Source of the DNA: Strongylocentrotus purpuratus
Lineage: Eukaryota; Echinodermata; Echinoidea; Camarodonta; Strongylocentrotidae
Assembly (NCBI RefSeq): GCF_000002235.5
Contig: NW_022145611.1
Coordinates: 10,752,342 to 10,816,341, forward strand
Direction: 5' to 3'
DNA: 64,000 bases
Below are positions 34,921 to 47,731 of the stretch, piece by piece (the stretch's first letter is position 1; each line of letters starts with the position of its first letter). Both the position numbers and the translations under genes were made by a program. The notes below the pieces were generated by a model. That model did not search any database. It had not been told where the DNA came from and saw only the letters and a program-made list of their open reading frames with translations.

Positions 34921-35092
34921 GAGTGAAACCTGTTTATAAAGATCACCCAAGGAAGACAAGAAAAGTGGTCTTTATAGGCAGGTGGTCACTATGTAAAGGT
35001 TCCTTTAGTACATGCTTCAATGAGAAACAATTTTCAAGGGAAAAAAAAGTGTGGTCTTTGTAGACAGATGGTCACTAAAACTGGTTTGACTG
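34921..35092. mobile_element. Small Tc1/mariner-type MITE with TA flanks
   Basis: TA at 34919-34920 and 35093-35094 bracket inverted ends of the type GAGTGAAACCTGTTTATAAA and its degenerate inverse (CAGTCAAACCAGTTTTAGTG). The interior repeats 'gtggtcttt.taggcagg.ggtcact'. It is 172 bp with no coding capacity. Confidence 0.7.
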
Positions 35093-35094
35093 TA

Positions 35095-37162
35095 CTATAC
35101 AAAGTGTTGGTTATTGGGCTGGTGTATAATGCAAATATTCTGTGCGTAATCTGTTGTATGAACTACACATTTGTTAGCATAACTGAGCTGGCAGACAAGT
35201 GCTGAAAGATGAAAAAAAATCCATCCATTGGCAGAATATTGATGAAACATTGTGCCATGAAAGTCAAACAAACATTGATGTAGGTGTAACAAATGGCCTT
35301 CAGATTTCTGAGTAGACTATATGATGTCAAGATTTTCTATTTTGATGGATGTCTCGTGTTTACAGATGTATATTATTTTGTGTACATTCTGATGTTAAGC
35401 TGATAATGCCTAATAGCTGGAATGGGTCTATATCGATAGTATGTAGAAATGTTTGCCAATCTGTTGAAAGTGCCTATTTGTTCAGCCAATAATTACTCTT
35501 CACACCTTTGTATCTATTTTAAGACATACCGGTAGCAATAGGAACACATATTGCTTGCTTGGTCATCGTCTACAAATACAACTATTGACATACGTGAAAG
35601 TTTTGCAAAGGCGTTGAAACGGTTTATGAAGGGGGTTATTTTGTAGAATTGTGCCTTTTAAAACATGTAAAAGCTCAAGAAATGTGTTTACATGTATGTA
35701 TGTATGGCTTATATCTTTTCAAGATTTTCTATTCACACAGCCAAAAGTCTGCCAGTTTTATATGGTGAAATATTGCTAGATGCCTTGCTCAAACTTGATG
35801 CATTTTAAATCTTTGCTGTTTTTAATATAAAATATATAATATTTTGTGTACAGTAACTTCTAAGAGAAACTACATGTACCTTTACAAATTGTAAATGGGA
35901 CAAAAAATATTTTGGTTATAAAAATATGTTTATCTTATCAACGAATGTAAGATCTTTTGTATTACTTGATTTCAATCAAATATAAAGGAATCTTCGAAGC
36001 AGCTCTATAAATACATCATTAAATGCTGAGTGCAAATACTGCAATTCCAGTGTTTTAGATCAGAGTGTTATGTATGGTGCTATTTACACACGATAGGTCT
36101 CAAAGAGCTCTTTAGCACCAGTACCGACAACACTGAAGAACTAATGAATAAATTAAAAGTGATCATTACGCAATTAAATGTAATGTAAATAACTTGCTAA
36201 CAGTAATCATAGGCTAGAAGAGAATAGTTCATGTGATACTGATGATGATGATTCACAGCATTTGTATGGCACCATATATCTGTTTCAAAAAACATTCAAA
36301 GGCGCGAGCTCCTCAAATAAAGTTAGCATTTAAATGTCTGAAGGAAAATGTGAATTTTGAGTGAAGCTTTGAAGTCGAAATGTTCAAGCAATATTGCCTT
36401 GAAAATAAGAGTTAAAAAAATGTTATGGCACTCAGTACTGCTGGCTGCATTGCTAAATTTCATTTCGGTGTCTTTTTTTATTGTATTCATTGAAATAATT
36501 TTCTATTGTGCAGAGTAAAGTACATGTAGTTACCGGTAGTATTAAAAATTAGGTGGAGTACATAGTTATTTTGAAATAAATTATACTATTTTCTTCGGTG
36601 CTGGGGAACTCATCGTCATTTCCAGATAATCTATTCCAGATATTGTACACAGTTTTGTGAATAAATTATATTGCTATTAAATCAGAACGTATATAGTTAG
36701 AAATATTTATTCAATTTCTTTTATTACCATAAAGAGTTGTTTCCAAGGTGTAAAGTGAATGAGTTGAGCAAAGATACAGTCTGAAGACGAATTTTTGAGA
36801 GTCCAAGCATAAAGATTGTTTTATTTTTTTTCTTCCTGTTTTTAATGTGTTTTTTTTCAGAAGAAAATTTTTATTCAATCATTCTTGAGCAAGAACAAAA
36901 CAATAGATTTGAACAAAGTATATTTTGTGACATTTCGGTAAAACAAACATTTTTACATTAGTCACACATGTCTCCATTTATTTATCTAGTAATACAACAA
37001 ATTTATTGCGTGTGATAGAAAGAACCCGTGAAACTTCGTAAAAACGTCTTCTTAAAAGAATTCAAAGATAGCTGTTCTCTTTTGTATTTCGCAGAGAATA
37101 TATAGTGTTTGCATATAAAATGATGAAATGAAAGATAGATTGCCATCTTGGAAATAAAACAA
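35095..37162. other. Intergenic, no gene seen
   Basis: AT-rich. A short SINE/LINE-like 3' end ('tttgtatggcaccatatatc') sits near 36260, reading outward on the minus strand. Nothing else is named. Confidence 0.5.
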
Positions 37163-38640
37163 TTTTTTTTTTTTTTTTTAATTCAAAAGCACTTCATTGT
37201 TTAGAATAGAGCTTTGGAAGTCTTGAATAAATTGAAGCGTACTTGGGCAATCCCAAAACAAATGTGAAATACTTTCAACAGAGGATAAGCAAAATGTACA
37301 GTTGTAGCCCAATTAATTTCCGAGATCGGAACCTTAACGATCTAACAGAAATTTGATGAACATATTGGCATACTTTGATAAACTTCTTTAAAGTATGTAG
37401 TAATTCCTCTGGGGGTGTCTTGCTTTCAGCTTGGTGCTGTAGGATACAATTTTTCCTTTCTTTAGGTGTGGAGATTAATGAGAAGTAGTCAAGAAAATGA
37501 CGTTGAACTTTATATTTTTGAATTAATTTCATATGAGAATAAAATTTACCATGGCATGCTCATCTGACAAATGTCTTGTACGATTGATTCCAATATCTAT
37601 CCAATACAACATTACCATTTATTCTAATAAGAGTGTCATTCCACAACACTTGATCTTGAATGTTTACATCAGTCAATTTAGGGGAGAATGTCGACGCACT
37701 CCAAGCAAATAAAATTTCACGTATAAAGTGGTTCCTTACATTGGATATTTTGGGGTCATTAAACTTTAAATTGCACAACCAAAACAAATCTTCCCCGAGA
37801 TATTTCAAATAGTATTAAAAAAAGCATTTCTATTTACCTGTATTTTCTACACCAATCAATCGTTTTACCATGCAATTTTCAAACCTTTAATAACTGAAGG
37901 AAGATATAACACTTTTAATCCATCTTGATTATAATCTCCAATGATTGTATGACGGTTAATCATATCTGGTTTTCTACTCCATATCAAGGAGTACATCAAA
38001 TAATCAATTTCTTGCAAAAATTCTTCTGGCGGCTTTGGCAGAACGGATAAAAGATGTACTAATTGAGACAGGCTCAGCGACAGTGATTTTCTCTATAGGG
38101 GATAAATATCTCATATTCCATATTCTTAAAATGTTTTTCAATTTTTTTTTCTTTCAATTTTGAAGGAATATTTAATTCAAATATATCATTAAGATTAATA
38201 GAAAATATATCCCTCTATAGGGGTCCATTGGAATATCTAAGTCCAGAAAAAAGATATGTCGGGAGGGTGGGCTTTGTAATACCCAAGAGCTACTATTTCC
38301 GATTTGATCAGGTTGATGGATAGTCCTGAAAACTTTAAATTGGTCCAAGATATATACATACTAATTTTAAGCGACGCGACGTCGTTTAAATAAAACGTTA
38401 TGTCATCAGCATGTATTAAGCTTAATTTCTGCACCGTTTACTCTGATGCCTTTAACATATCTCTCCCAATTCCTTATCCATATACACATTATTTCATTAC
38501 AAATTATATACAGAAGGGGCTTAAAGGGCAACCTTGTCTGTTTTTTAAATCTACACATACTTGGGATGGAATGTCCAATCTTTTTTGGTATAAAGAAATA
38601 TTTTATTTGGCAGTTGTGTAGCATGGGTTAAGTCATTGAG
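37163..38640 (-). pseudogene. 5'-truncated L1-like LINE ORF2 (reverse transcriptase and C-terminal Cys-rich motif)
   Basis: Read on the minus strand, it has in order a GCPLSPLLYIICNEI-like block (about 38530-38460), 'VKGIRVNGAEIKLN', then LIHADDITFYLNDV with the ADD catalytic motif near 38400 and 'GLSINLIKSEIVALG'. Further on are 'FIREILFAWS', 'QVLWNDTLIRIN', and near 37300-37220 a CTFCLSSVESISHLFWDC zinc-like motif (C-x2-C-x8-H-x4-C). A T run at about 37164-37180 is the poly(A) tail on the plus strand. The order matches L1/Tx1-type ORF2. Endonuclease and upstream RT blocks are missing and stops and frameshifts abound. Confidence 0.82.
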
Positions 38641-40114
38641 GGATGACTTTGGGCAATGTTGGGCACCGAATTTACAAGATGGATATAACGATAAGGCCGT
38701 GGAGTTGCGGGAGGGGACTATATCATCCTTCTTCACATTCTCTTCCTCTCTCATTCTTCTGTTCTTTCTTTTTCATCATTTTTTAAGGGGGCGGGGGGAT
38801 CGTGGGGTCCCCTCATCTGTTCAGTTCTTCACTCCGTGTTGAAAAAAAAATGTTTTGATGTTTTGTATGACTATTTCGTCATAGTAAACAAGGAAAAAAG
38901 AAAGAAAGAAAGAAAATAGAAGCAAAAAAAAAAAAAAAAAAAAAAAATTGTAATGATGAGAGCTGTACAAATTTGCATGTGAGATAAATTATACATCTAC
39001 TTTTATTGTTTGGGTTAGTCTGTACACAGCTTATAACCTGACAAACATTGCAATTTGCAAATAAGAGTGAAATAGTTTTATTTATTGTAATCCGATGCTT
39101 GATTTCGGCTTGATGAAGCAATGTAGGAATCGGAAAAACAGTGTTTTTACAAGATATACATGTATGTATCGAAATTTGTTCGATCTCATCTATGATAGAA
39201 AGTTAAAAAAAGTCAAAAATATTGGAAAGAAATCAATAGAGAAAATGCAAGATAAAGTGAAAAGAAAAAAAAGGACATATAACGTAAATAGAGATGGGCA
39301 GAAATAGAGAAAAAGAGAAAGAGAAAAAAAGAGCAATTGAAACTGCTTTTAAAATCAATTAACATCCAAAGTACATTGTCAAGTTAAAAGCATTGCGCCC
39401 TCAAAGATCAAGTCGTCCATGCCGAGATTTGTTTAAACCCATTTAATTAAAGAGCAACTTGAGTGAAAATTATGCTAAAATACATTGTATCTAACAATAA
39501 AAGTGTTGTTTTGTTTCTTTTCACGTGACTCGCTTTGATACGGATGTTAACTTCATAAAAACTGCATTTAATTTCAACTACGTAATGAGAATCTTTCATG
39601 AATCATCCAACAAGAACGAAGTGTCGATTGGTAATTTGTCTTGCGGATTGACATAATTTGTTGCTGTTCCGACATTTTAAACTCTTTGATTTTTTAATTC
39701 AAAAGAAGTGACGCACAAAAAGTCATAAATGTATGATATCGAATCTCATTATTCATCCTGATTTAATTAAGATCGAATTATATGCACACAAAGACCTATC
39801 TGTTGGTACACGAAAAACAAAAAACTATTGGCAATTCACGCACCGGGTTATCATATTCATTAAAAGGGAATAAGAATCTTAAAATCTTAAAAGGGGAAAA
39901 AGATCAGCAAACATCTACTACCTTTTAATATGAAGACATAGGTATCAAAAAAATAAATGAAAATAAAAGCTAATCATACTAAATATATTTGTTCTTGCAC
40001 GCCGTCGGGTATATTTATGTTTTGTCCAATCTTCCTGTTAACATTACGGAATCATCGAGTTCGAGAGCAGAACTTATACCGCAAGGAATTTGAATATGTT
40101 AAATTGCATTCATT
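38641..40114. other. Intergenic between the LINE and the DMRT 3' end
   Basis: It contains a G-rich bit near 38790, an A-rich tract at 38930-38947 and scattered AT-rich sequence. No coding feature. Confidence 0.5.
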
Positions 40115-40120
40115 TTTATT
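40115..40120 (-). terminator. Candidate polyadenylation signal for the DMRT gene
   Basis: TTTATT on the plus strand reads AATAAA on the minus strand, about 110 bases past the DMRT stop codon. Its position is normal for a short 3' UTR. Confidence 0.45.
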
Positions 40121-40228
40121 TACTCACATTAAAATTATCATTATTATTATTATGCAAAGTTCTTTCAAAGTAAATCAAATTGTATTTGTTGACAAGCTGA
40201 CAAATGGGATTACGAGGTCTTGAAAACG

Positions 40229-41880
40229 TTAAAAATTATCACTGGCATAGTGGCCCAAAGAACAAACATCAATTTCGTCACCCTCCCGCTCGTCATCAAG
40301 GTCTTCGTCATATTTTGGCGGGATCCGAACCTGCTCCGCGAAGTTTGATGTCACTTGGCTGGTTTGCATCACAGGCAAAAGCGAGTCCGCAAGGCTCTGG
40401 AAGGAAGGTACTCCTGCGTACTTGGAAGGGTTGGTGTATGGAGACGGATAGCTAAAGACGGGAGAGCTCTGAGTGGGCAACGTCGGAGAGGGGTAGTTGA
40501 AGGAAGGGAGAGAAGAAGTAAAGAATCCAGGAGAAGGAATATCACTTGTCGGCAGGGTCGTGTTTGCCAGGAGGCTTAAGCTGAATGGTGAGAAAGTAGG
40601 AGATGGGTCGATTGGAGATCGGATGTCGGTGAAGCTACTCTCATTCGTCTGTAGAGACGGGATGGTGATTCTAAGAGGAAAAGGACGACGAGATTTATAG
40701 GACGGTTCAGGAGAGTGATCCGACGAGACAGCTTCTGGGCTTTTTGTCGCGGTTACCGCTTGCGGACTCCAGGAAAAGTCGTCCGAGTGATCTAGGGGCA
40801 TGTCTTGCGATTGTTCTGATGTTGTGGCTCTTTGTGACCGGAATGCAGGCTCGTCGTCTTGGTAGGGAATGTCATTCTGCGAATAGAAGGGAGGCTCGTC
40901 TATTGTGTGAAATGTATACGCAGCTGTTGACGTAACTCTTGGCGATGGATGTCGATCTGTATTGATATAAGATCGCTGCGCCGCCGTCACGACGCTTGGA
41001 GGTAACGAGGACATTGGTGTCGCTTGCTCATCGAAAGGTGATACTCTTAACGAACTTGGAAAGGTGGGCACCTGGGGATGAAATTGAGCCTGGTCTGGGA
41101 CGTTACAGTAGCACATGCTTTGTACTGTTTCTCCGGCACGAAAAAAAGTGTTGGGCATGGAACTGATCCGCGGGGCGGCAGTGGAATTCATCTGCGGGTT
41201 TGCCGACATGTAACTGTCACGATATGCCGACTCTGTGTCCATCATGGGATTTTGGAAGACCGGTCCCGTCTTGTAATTCGCTGTAACGGAAACTTGGCAT
41301 TGATACGTTTCATCTACCAGAGATGAATGGAATGATGGTCTTGGACAGTACTGTGACGCTTGTCCCATAACACTATGAGCTGACGAAAGGTTGGCTGAAG
41401 TTGCAGTCATTCGGCTAGGAAAATATCCCGATGGTGGGTCCATGGATTCGTAAGACGTGACCATAGAACTTGGTGTTAATGGTCTCACGGTGCGATTAGC
41501 ACTGAGAGAAACCTGGGGTCGATACATTTCATCGACCTGAGAGGTGTGAAATGATGCTGAGTGATAATGTGGCGCTTGTTCAAAATTTCCTTGGGAGGCC
41601 GGCGAGGCTCCAGGGATTCGATCGCTGAGATTTGTAACCCGCGGGTCACTGGATTGGTAGGGCATAATAGGACTTGGCATTATCCGCCTACTCGAGGGAT
41701 TCGCTGTGAAGAACATCTCCGGTCGATGAGAATCAAGTTTCTGAGCCGACTGGAAGGATGTGGGATAGTACTGCGACGCTTGTCCAAAAACATTCTGAGA
41801 TGACGACGACGACATTTGTGTCGGCTGTGATAAGTTCGCCTGAGACGAGTCCCACGAAGAATATGGACTGTTGCCGTATC
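40229..41880 (-). CDS. DMRT last exon (Ser/Pro/Tyr-rich tail with internal repeats)
   Basis: It opens G|GA TAC GGC (GYGNSPYSSW) after TTTGACAG and ends ...GHYASDNF and stop at 40229. Repeats start near 41786, 41584 and 41366. Each has a form of 'GQASQYYP.SF', 'D..YR.QVS.TAN', 'P..M..YES.DP'. Aside from the repeats the composition suggests a disordered regulatory region. Confidence 0.88.
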
Positions 41881-42781
41881 CTGTCAAAGAAAAGAAAAGT
41901 TTAAGCAATATTTTGCTTTCATTAAATGTGTATAGTTTCCTTCAATTGTGGCCATCATTTCCTTTCGAATAAAATGATTACTGTTTTGATCATTGTCGGC
42001 ACAATTAATGACGAAGATGGGTAACATTTTCGTGTTCTCGGTTATCAAGTTAGGCGAACAATCGAAACAAACCCTTTTTCCCACCATGATATGGAGAGAG
42101 CAAATATATAAGAATATTACTTTACTATCGATTCTTACAATCTAATCATCCCTCAGAAGGATTAAGATCTGAGGAAGAATCAGGATTCAAGGGACGGGGA
42201 GGGGAGGCGCAAACTGAGGCCAACTTAAGTACGAATATCAATTGGTAGGAAAGGAAAAAAAATATCAAGCTAATATATATTTTTGAAGTGGAGCTGGAGA
42301 GGCTAAGGTTGTTTAGCCTTGTAAAATTATGTAAACGAAATTCCTTAACTGTAATTGCACCGTCTCCTCGCAAGAAACATACCGATATTTGTCGAATCTG
42401 GCGACGGCTGAACAACGGGATACGCCATCTCATCTGAATTTGGTCCTTCGGAGGTGAGATCAATCACTGGAGGAGGCAGTGGTACATCATGATGAAAGCG
42501 TTGGCTCTCCCGTAGCTGTTCAGAGGTGTCCTGGTCTTGCCTGTGCTGTCTCACCTGCTCTCGACTCAGGGCTACCTGCTTGGCCATCACCACTCGCCGC
42601 TGGCTCACGACGATACATCGAGTACACCGGCAGTAGCGGTACTCGCATAATCTCTTGTGGCCTTTGAGGTCCAGGATGAGCCCGTGGTTGCGGCATCGAG
42701 CGCAAGTCGGATGCCGTTTCTTGAGGGGAAGACACCTTTGTAGCTCATCATCTACATGTAGTCCTATCCCATCTTCTTCGT
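40229..42781 (-). CDS. DM-domain transcription factor (doublesex/mab-3 related), at least two exons
   Basis: DMRT proteins bind the DNA minor groove through a zinc-module DM domain and act in sex determination and cell-fate control. The upstream exon (42781-42383) and the last exon (41880-40229) join in phase 1 across GTATGT...TTTGACAG. The DM domain (plus positions about 42720-42540) has all eight ligands: TCARCRNHG, LKGHKRLCEYRYCRCTRC. The helix continues RRVVMAKQVALSREQ. 'CARCRNHG' and 'C.YRYC.C' recall doublesex and DMRT2-type domains. About 550 residues of Ser/Pro/Tyr-rich tail follow, with three ~65-70 residue internal repeats and an acidic end (KYDEDLDDEREGDEID). No DMA (CUE-like) domain is seen. 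The start codon is probably in an exon upstream of 42781; an ATG at 42857 is open through the acceptor but looks intronic. The precise paralogue is undecided. Confidence 0.9.
42383..42781 (-). CDS. DMRT DM-domain exon
   Basis: The acceptor is a strong pyrimidine tract ending CCCCTCCTAG at 42782, and the donor is ATCG|GTATGT. It encodes the DM domain, a Gln/Arg-rich linker and 'PPPVIDLTSEG'. No in-frame ATG lies between the acceptor and the DM domain. Confidence 0.88.
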
Positions 42782-42857
42782 CTAGGAGGGGAAGGGGATA
42801 GTAAAAATAACAGATGTACTGAAGGAGAATCCAAACTTTAATAGGACTAGCAGCCAT

Positions 42858-45088
42858 ATATAAGTGACTGAATGTTGTCTAAATTGATATAGGCCTATAA
42901 AGGCTATATGAAAAAACTTTATCAAATTGTAGCTCGTCACATTGTTAATATAATCCTTAGATATGTCTTTCTACTAGAGTGAGAATGGATGGATACACTA
43001 AAGTACTAGACCACTTCCATTTCGTCAGATTTTAAAGAATAATCTAAAATCGTGGAATTTGCCATGTCCTTTTATGTTGTAATGGCAATTCAAAGTGCCA
43101 TAGTGTCCATTTTCATCTTTCGTACCAAGGAATATACCCCCCAAAAAGTTCATTGTACCACCGCCCTCGCCTCTCCCTGATAATTCTAGACCTGATTTTG
43201 TCTGTATAATTGTGATTCAGAAATGTAATTATTATATAAATCACTATTCTATAAGCCTGGGGTTGAAACGGTCAAATATTTCAAACGAATTTCAAAAAAA
43301 CATGAAACTTGTAACTCTTGAGGTACAACGCCGAGTACTGTTTTTTTTTGATGAGGTAACTGTGGAAAACAAAGAAAAAAACCCACTAATATTATAGTAA
43401 GTAATTATCAGGATAGGTGAATTATGGAATATAATTTGAAGGATGACAATATTATTCGGGTTATTAGATGTAATTTCTGCAGCGACTTACAGGCTAATCT
43501 ACAGTGCGTCCCAGAAGAAAAAAAAAAGAAACCCGAAAAAACGATTATTGTGAGCAAACTATGAACTGTACCAAAATAACTAGAAGTAATATACTTTTAG
43601 ATAATAAATAAACATTTGGTTGCATTTACATGTATAAAGCATGTACTCTTTACCGAGCAATATGGTTTTTGAAAATGGCATGTCATAATCATTTTGTGCC
43701 AGATGATGGTACTTTAGGGAAAACGTTAGTATCACATGAGAATATGCCGTAAAGGAAATGATAATACAAGATTTCCATCGTCTGATGATGTGCATTTGAA
43801 AAGGCTGTTAGAAAAAAAAGGAAAAGTAAATAGGGGTGAAAACCCATTTCCGGGATGCCAGGGGTATATCTTTAGATATTCCCCAAATCAATGATTATCC
43901 CTCAAGCAATGAAAAGTGACCCTTTTTCGAATGAAAGGAGTCCCCATTATGAGAGGAAAAAATTGCACATTCTTATTTCTTATAATTATACAATACCTTT
44001 CCCATTTTATCAAGATGTAAGATGCCCCTTACTTTAAATTCTTATAAAAACATATCACCCGATTTTCCTCTTTGTATTTAAAAAAGTTGCAGTGCTGTAA
44101 AATATAAAAATGAAACAAATGCAGACCTATTTCAGTACGAAATGTGACTTTTTTTAGATTCAACATCGGCAGTATCTCCCCTATCTTTCATTTTTTGATT
44201 GTTATATTACTCTTGTTATTGTTATTGAAAGAAACGCACATGAAAACAAATTATCACTGGGTTTTCAGTTGTTTTTCCATTACATGTAGGTCATGTTCAA
44301 TAATGTTCGCTTTTGTGATCACAACGTATTCATGGCTTTACCAAAATCTGGCCAAAATTGATTTAGAGGTTTTGACGTGCCATTTTCAAAAGAATGTTGC
44401 TCGACGAATCATGTATGGATTAATTTTATCAACGTTTCACTTGAAAGCATATTACTTTTACTTTATGAAAGGCAAGGAAACAAAAGTTATGCGGGTCATA
44501 ATAACTTTTTTTTTTAATTCTGGGAAAAGGTATATTAACATCTAACTTGGATCGACAGGGATGCCGTTTTGACGCTGATTTAGGAAATGTGATTGTTATC
44601 ATGATTTATAACTATTCTATATTTAGTCCAATCTTAGTACCTTCTTGTACTACTAGTACTACTAGGAGCGAATGGACCTTAATTACTAAAGGTAGGCTTC
44701 CCGGTAGGCTTCAGTCTCTGATATCGACGTTTGTTCTGCCGAGACTACGTCTGGCTCCTTTATAATACACTAAAGCATTCCCCTTCCCCATATCAGCCAC
44801 TTATTTCTGTCTATTAAAGGCGCGAAGTATTGGGCGAATATAAATGAATATTTAACCAATAAAGGACTGTACAATACGACCTCAAATATTATAAATGGCA
44901 AATATGTCGACGCGTAATTTGATGCACAATCCAAAATAAACCAGACTTTCAATTTATTTTCTAAATTCTAGAGTAGGTTCTAAAGGAGGCAGATGGACCA
45001 GAAATACACGTTTGAAAACTTTGTTGCATTACAATCTGCTTAAATCTCTTTAGTTCCATGAACCCAAATGTGGCGGAATAGAGATGAA

Positions 45089-45090
<2 letters not shown>
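42858..45090. other. Divergent intergenic region, DMRT side
   Basis: Presumed to hold the DMRT 5' exon(s) and promoter, which cannot be placed by eye. A weak 'ggggt/cccct' degenerate stretch at 43830-44040 may be an old family C relic. Open frames near 44144-44545 have no recognisable domain. Confidence 0.45.

Positions 45091-45119
<29 letters not shown>
45091..45119 (+). repeat. Poly(G) tract, 29 bases
   Basis: Uninterrupted G run with a compensating C run at about 45283-45294. Confidence 0.95.
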
Positions 45120-45316
45120 TACTACTGCCAACATCCCTATTTCCAGACGGTTATATTTTAAACTTAGACCCTAGAAAATAGAACATAAGACATGTCACTT
45201 TGTCAGATTTAGATTTTTTATTTCTGTCTCATTGTCCAGACTAACGTAACGACCAAGTCCTAGGCCAGTAAGTTGACGAGACCCCCCCCCCCCCCTCTAC
45301 AACCAGCCTCTACTGC

Positions 45317-46130
45317 CCTAGATCCGGCTGTCTAGGCCTTTCACTTTTTACTTTTAGTTAACTTGTCTGTGACTAGATCTAGGTCTAGACCGTATGGCTG
45401 TGCAACATCATATACCGAGCTGAGTAGTATATAGTAATAGTAGAGTCTAGACCTTTATTATTATTGTTTTACTATATAGATTCTAGGTCTAGTCTAGATC
45501 TACTGACTAGGCCTAGCCATAGCCTAGCCTGGCCTACCGATCTTCAGTCTAATTTAACGATACGATAGCGAAGCCCGATCTAACAAAAGTTAGATCAAAA
45601 AAGTAAACCAGTCTCTCTTTACTCAGAATGGGTCCAAGTAGATCTAGATATTGGATATCTGGGTCTAGACTGTAAAATAGAAGAAGTTTTAAATTTAAAT
45701 GTGTCAACTTACTTAGATTGATAATTCAAATCTAACCCTCCTCTTCTTTAACTTGAACTTTGAATCAGTCATTGAATTTTGTACTTAGACCTAGATTCTA
45801 GTCTAGAATCTAGATTGAACTTACCGATGCCAGGTCCATTTTTGTTTGCAACATGCAGCATGTTCTCTTAAAATCTCATGCCTCATGGAGAATCTAATCA
45901 GAAAGGTAGAATTCTAGAGAAGAGTTAGTCTGAGATCCTTAAACAACTTAGCAGAACCCTTAATTGAAATTAAAAAAAATGTTTTCCAATGTTTTTTAAA
46001 GATTGAATTCAGTTCGGTCCCTTGTCTCCTTCCATTTATCGTGCAAAAATACAACTACGAAGGCCTAGCCTACGCGTACGCGCGCGCGCGCAAACGTCAA
46101 TTTAGTACGATCTAGATAGCTAGCTGCTAT
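45317..46130. repeat. CTAG-enriched block
   Basis: About 22 CTAG tetramers occur in some 810 bp, many nested as tctagac, gatctag or ctaggtctag, where about three are expected by chance. No clean period is visible. It ends beside 'acgcgcgcgcgcgcaa' (alternating GC) near 46080. Confidence 0.8.
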
Positions 46131-46167
46131 GCGCTTTTTTGTAACATGACGACAACGGGCGAAGAAA

Positions 46168-46227
46168 AAGTGGGCGTGACAAAAGTGGGCGCGACATAAG
46201 TGGGCGCGGTTTAAGTGGGCGTGACAG
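46168..46227 (+). repeat. Four exact-period 15-bp repeats AAGTGGGCG(C/T)GACAN
   Basis: GTGGGCG begins at 46170, 46185, 46200 and 46215. The sequence resembles GC-box/KLF/EGR-type sites and lies 1.6 kb upstream of the TFIIA promoter and between two divergent genes. A role as an enhancer is an inference. Confidence 0.8.
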
Positions 46228-47690
46228 AAGTTAACTTGACACGTGTTTCTTTGTCTTAATTACGGACTTCCACAACAAGTCTCAATAGCAAGCAAAATGA
46301 ACACACAAACTTTTATTTTTTATTTCGACTTACTGGTTTCTGCAAATTCTTTTGAACACAGGCCAACATTTTCATGAGCATAATTCTTGGCCTTCAATTT
46401 CTCGAATATATATTGACGTACAAGGAAATATACAATATAGATCTAAGCTATATATAAATTCTTAGCAGGGAACTTCGCGTGCCTTAATCGGGCCCTCTGC
46501 TATAACTACAGTATAAGAAAGATTAACTTTCTCGGACGTGTTAATGGCACTCTAATGTTGAAAGATTTCTGATATCAAGAGACACTTTGTCCTACCTGAG
46601 ACGCTCTTTTCATACTTTTGCCTTTTCAAAATGTTTATTACATCGATTACATCAGTATTGGAAATACCCAGATTGAAATGTTTATGATAATGATAAAGTG
46701 TTGAAATATTTTAAACACGTCCGATCATAATATACCAGTTCGCGGTGCACTGTACCAAATGACCCTGATTTATCCATAGATCTTCACAACATGAAGAGGT
46801 CCCACTTTGTACAATTTTAAATAATTACTCCTACAGCGATGGAGGTGCTACAATGAAATAGCCTTTGTTTCCCCTTTTCAAAGAACACTTCCACCTGTGT
46901 ATCATGGAGTGCACGGCCGCTTGTGCATAAATGAATAATGATTACACAACATTTAATATGAGCACTTATTGGTCTGCAATGACCTTTATCGTCTCATGCT
47001 CAGACTGCAACTATGAACTGCCTTATTCATTATATTTCCACCTTTTCATATGGTAGCCAACTCAAAATGTTATGGTCTGATTATAGACAAACTTTCAAAA
47101 CATTTGAACTATATTGGAACACCTTTAGGTCACATGGGTGGTGGGGTTGGGGAGGGGGTGTATAAAGGCTTTAAAGAGCCACACATTTGGAAAAAACTAA
47201 ACTGACGAGTCTAAAATCAGGTTCATGCTGTGATGTATATAAGTCAACAAGTCTGTCTAAAATATGAGTCGAATATTCTCCGCCTTGTTATTAGTAACTT
47301 GAATTCCAGTTCAGACAAATTCATTACATTGGCAGGTGCATAAGTACCCTTTCGATGATTAGAACAAAAACTGGTTGAGAATGTGCATCAAAGATTATAT
47401 TTTTACTTCTTGAATTGGGCACATTAATTATTTTGATCGTAGCAGCCGACAAAATGTAAAACGTAAGCAGACTATATTGTTAACAGGTCATGCAAATTTA
47501 TATGAACAAACTATGGTCATTTATACAAAAAAGGTTTATTCATAAAAAGAATAATATAAATGGTTAAGAAAAATCATAATTTATATGACTCAATCGCCTT
47601 GTGAATCTGTTCGTATACACTGCATGTTATATTTGATTGACTTGATTTGAACGAGGATGCGCTTCAGGGGGTACGACAATACGCGCAATT
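46228..47690. other. Intergenic upstream of TFIIA, no gene seen
   Basis: AT-rich, with no recognisable coding or repeat feature. Confidence 0.5.
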
Positions 47691-47731
47691 TGCCGCTCCC
47701 CTATCGGTGTAAAGGAGAACTTGTTGACGAG

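Noticed and set aside
42782..42857. ATG at 42857 as the DMRT start.
   Set aside because: The residues before the DM exon are hydrophobic and end in a strong splice acceptor, so this is probably intron. Kept as an alternative only.
44144..44545. 133-codon frame in the DMRT-TFIIA intergenic region.
   Set aside because: Rich in Phe, Tyr, Ile and Lys as expected from AT-rich DNA, and there is no recognisable family.
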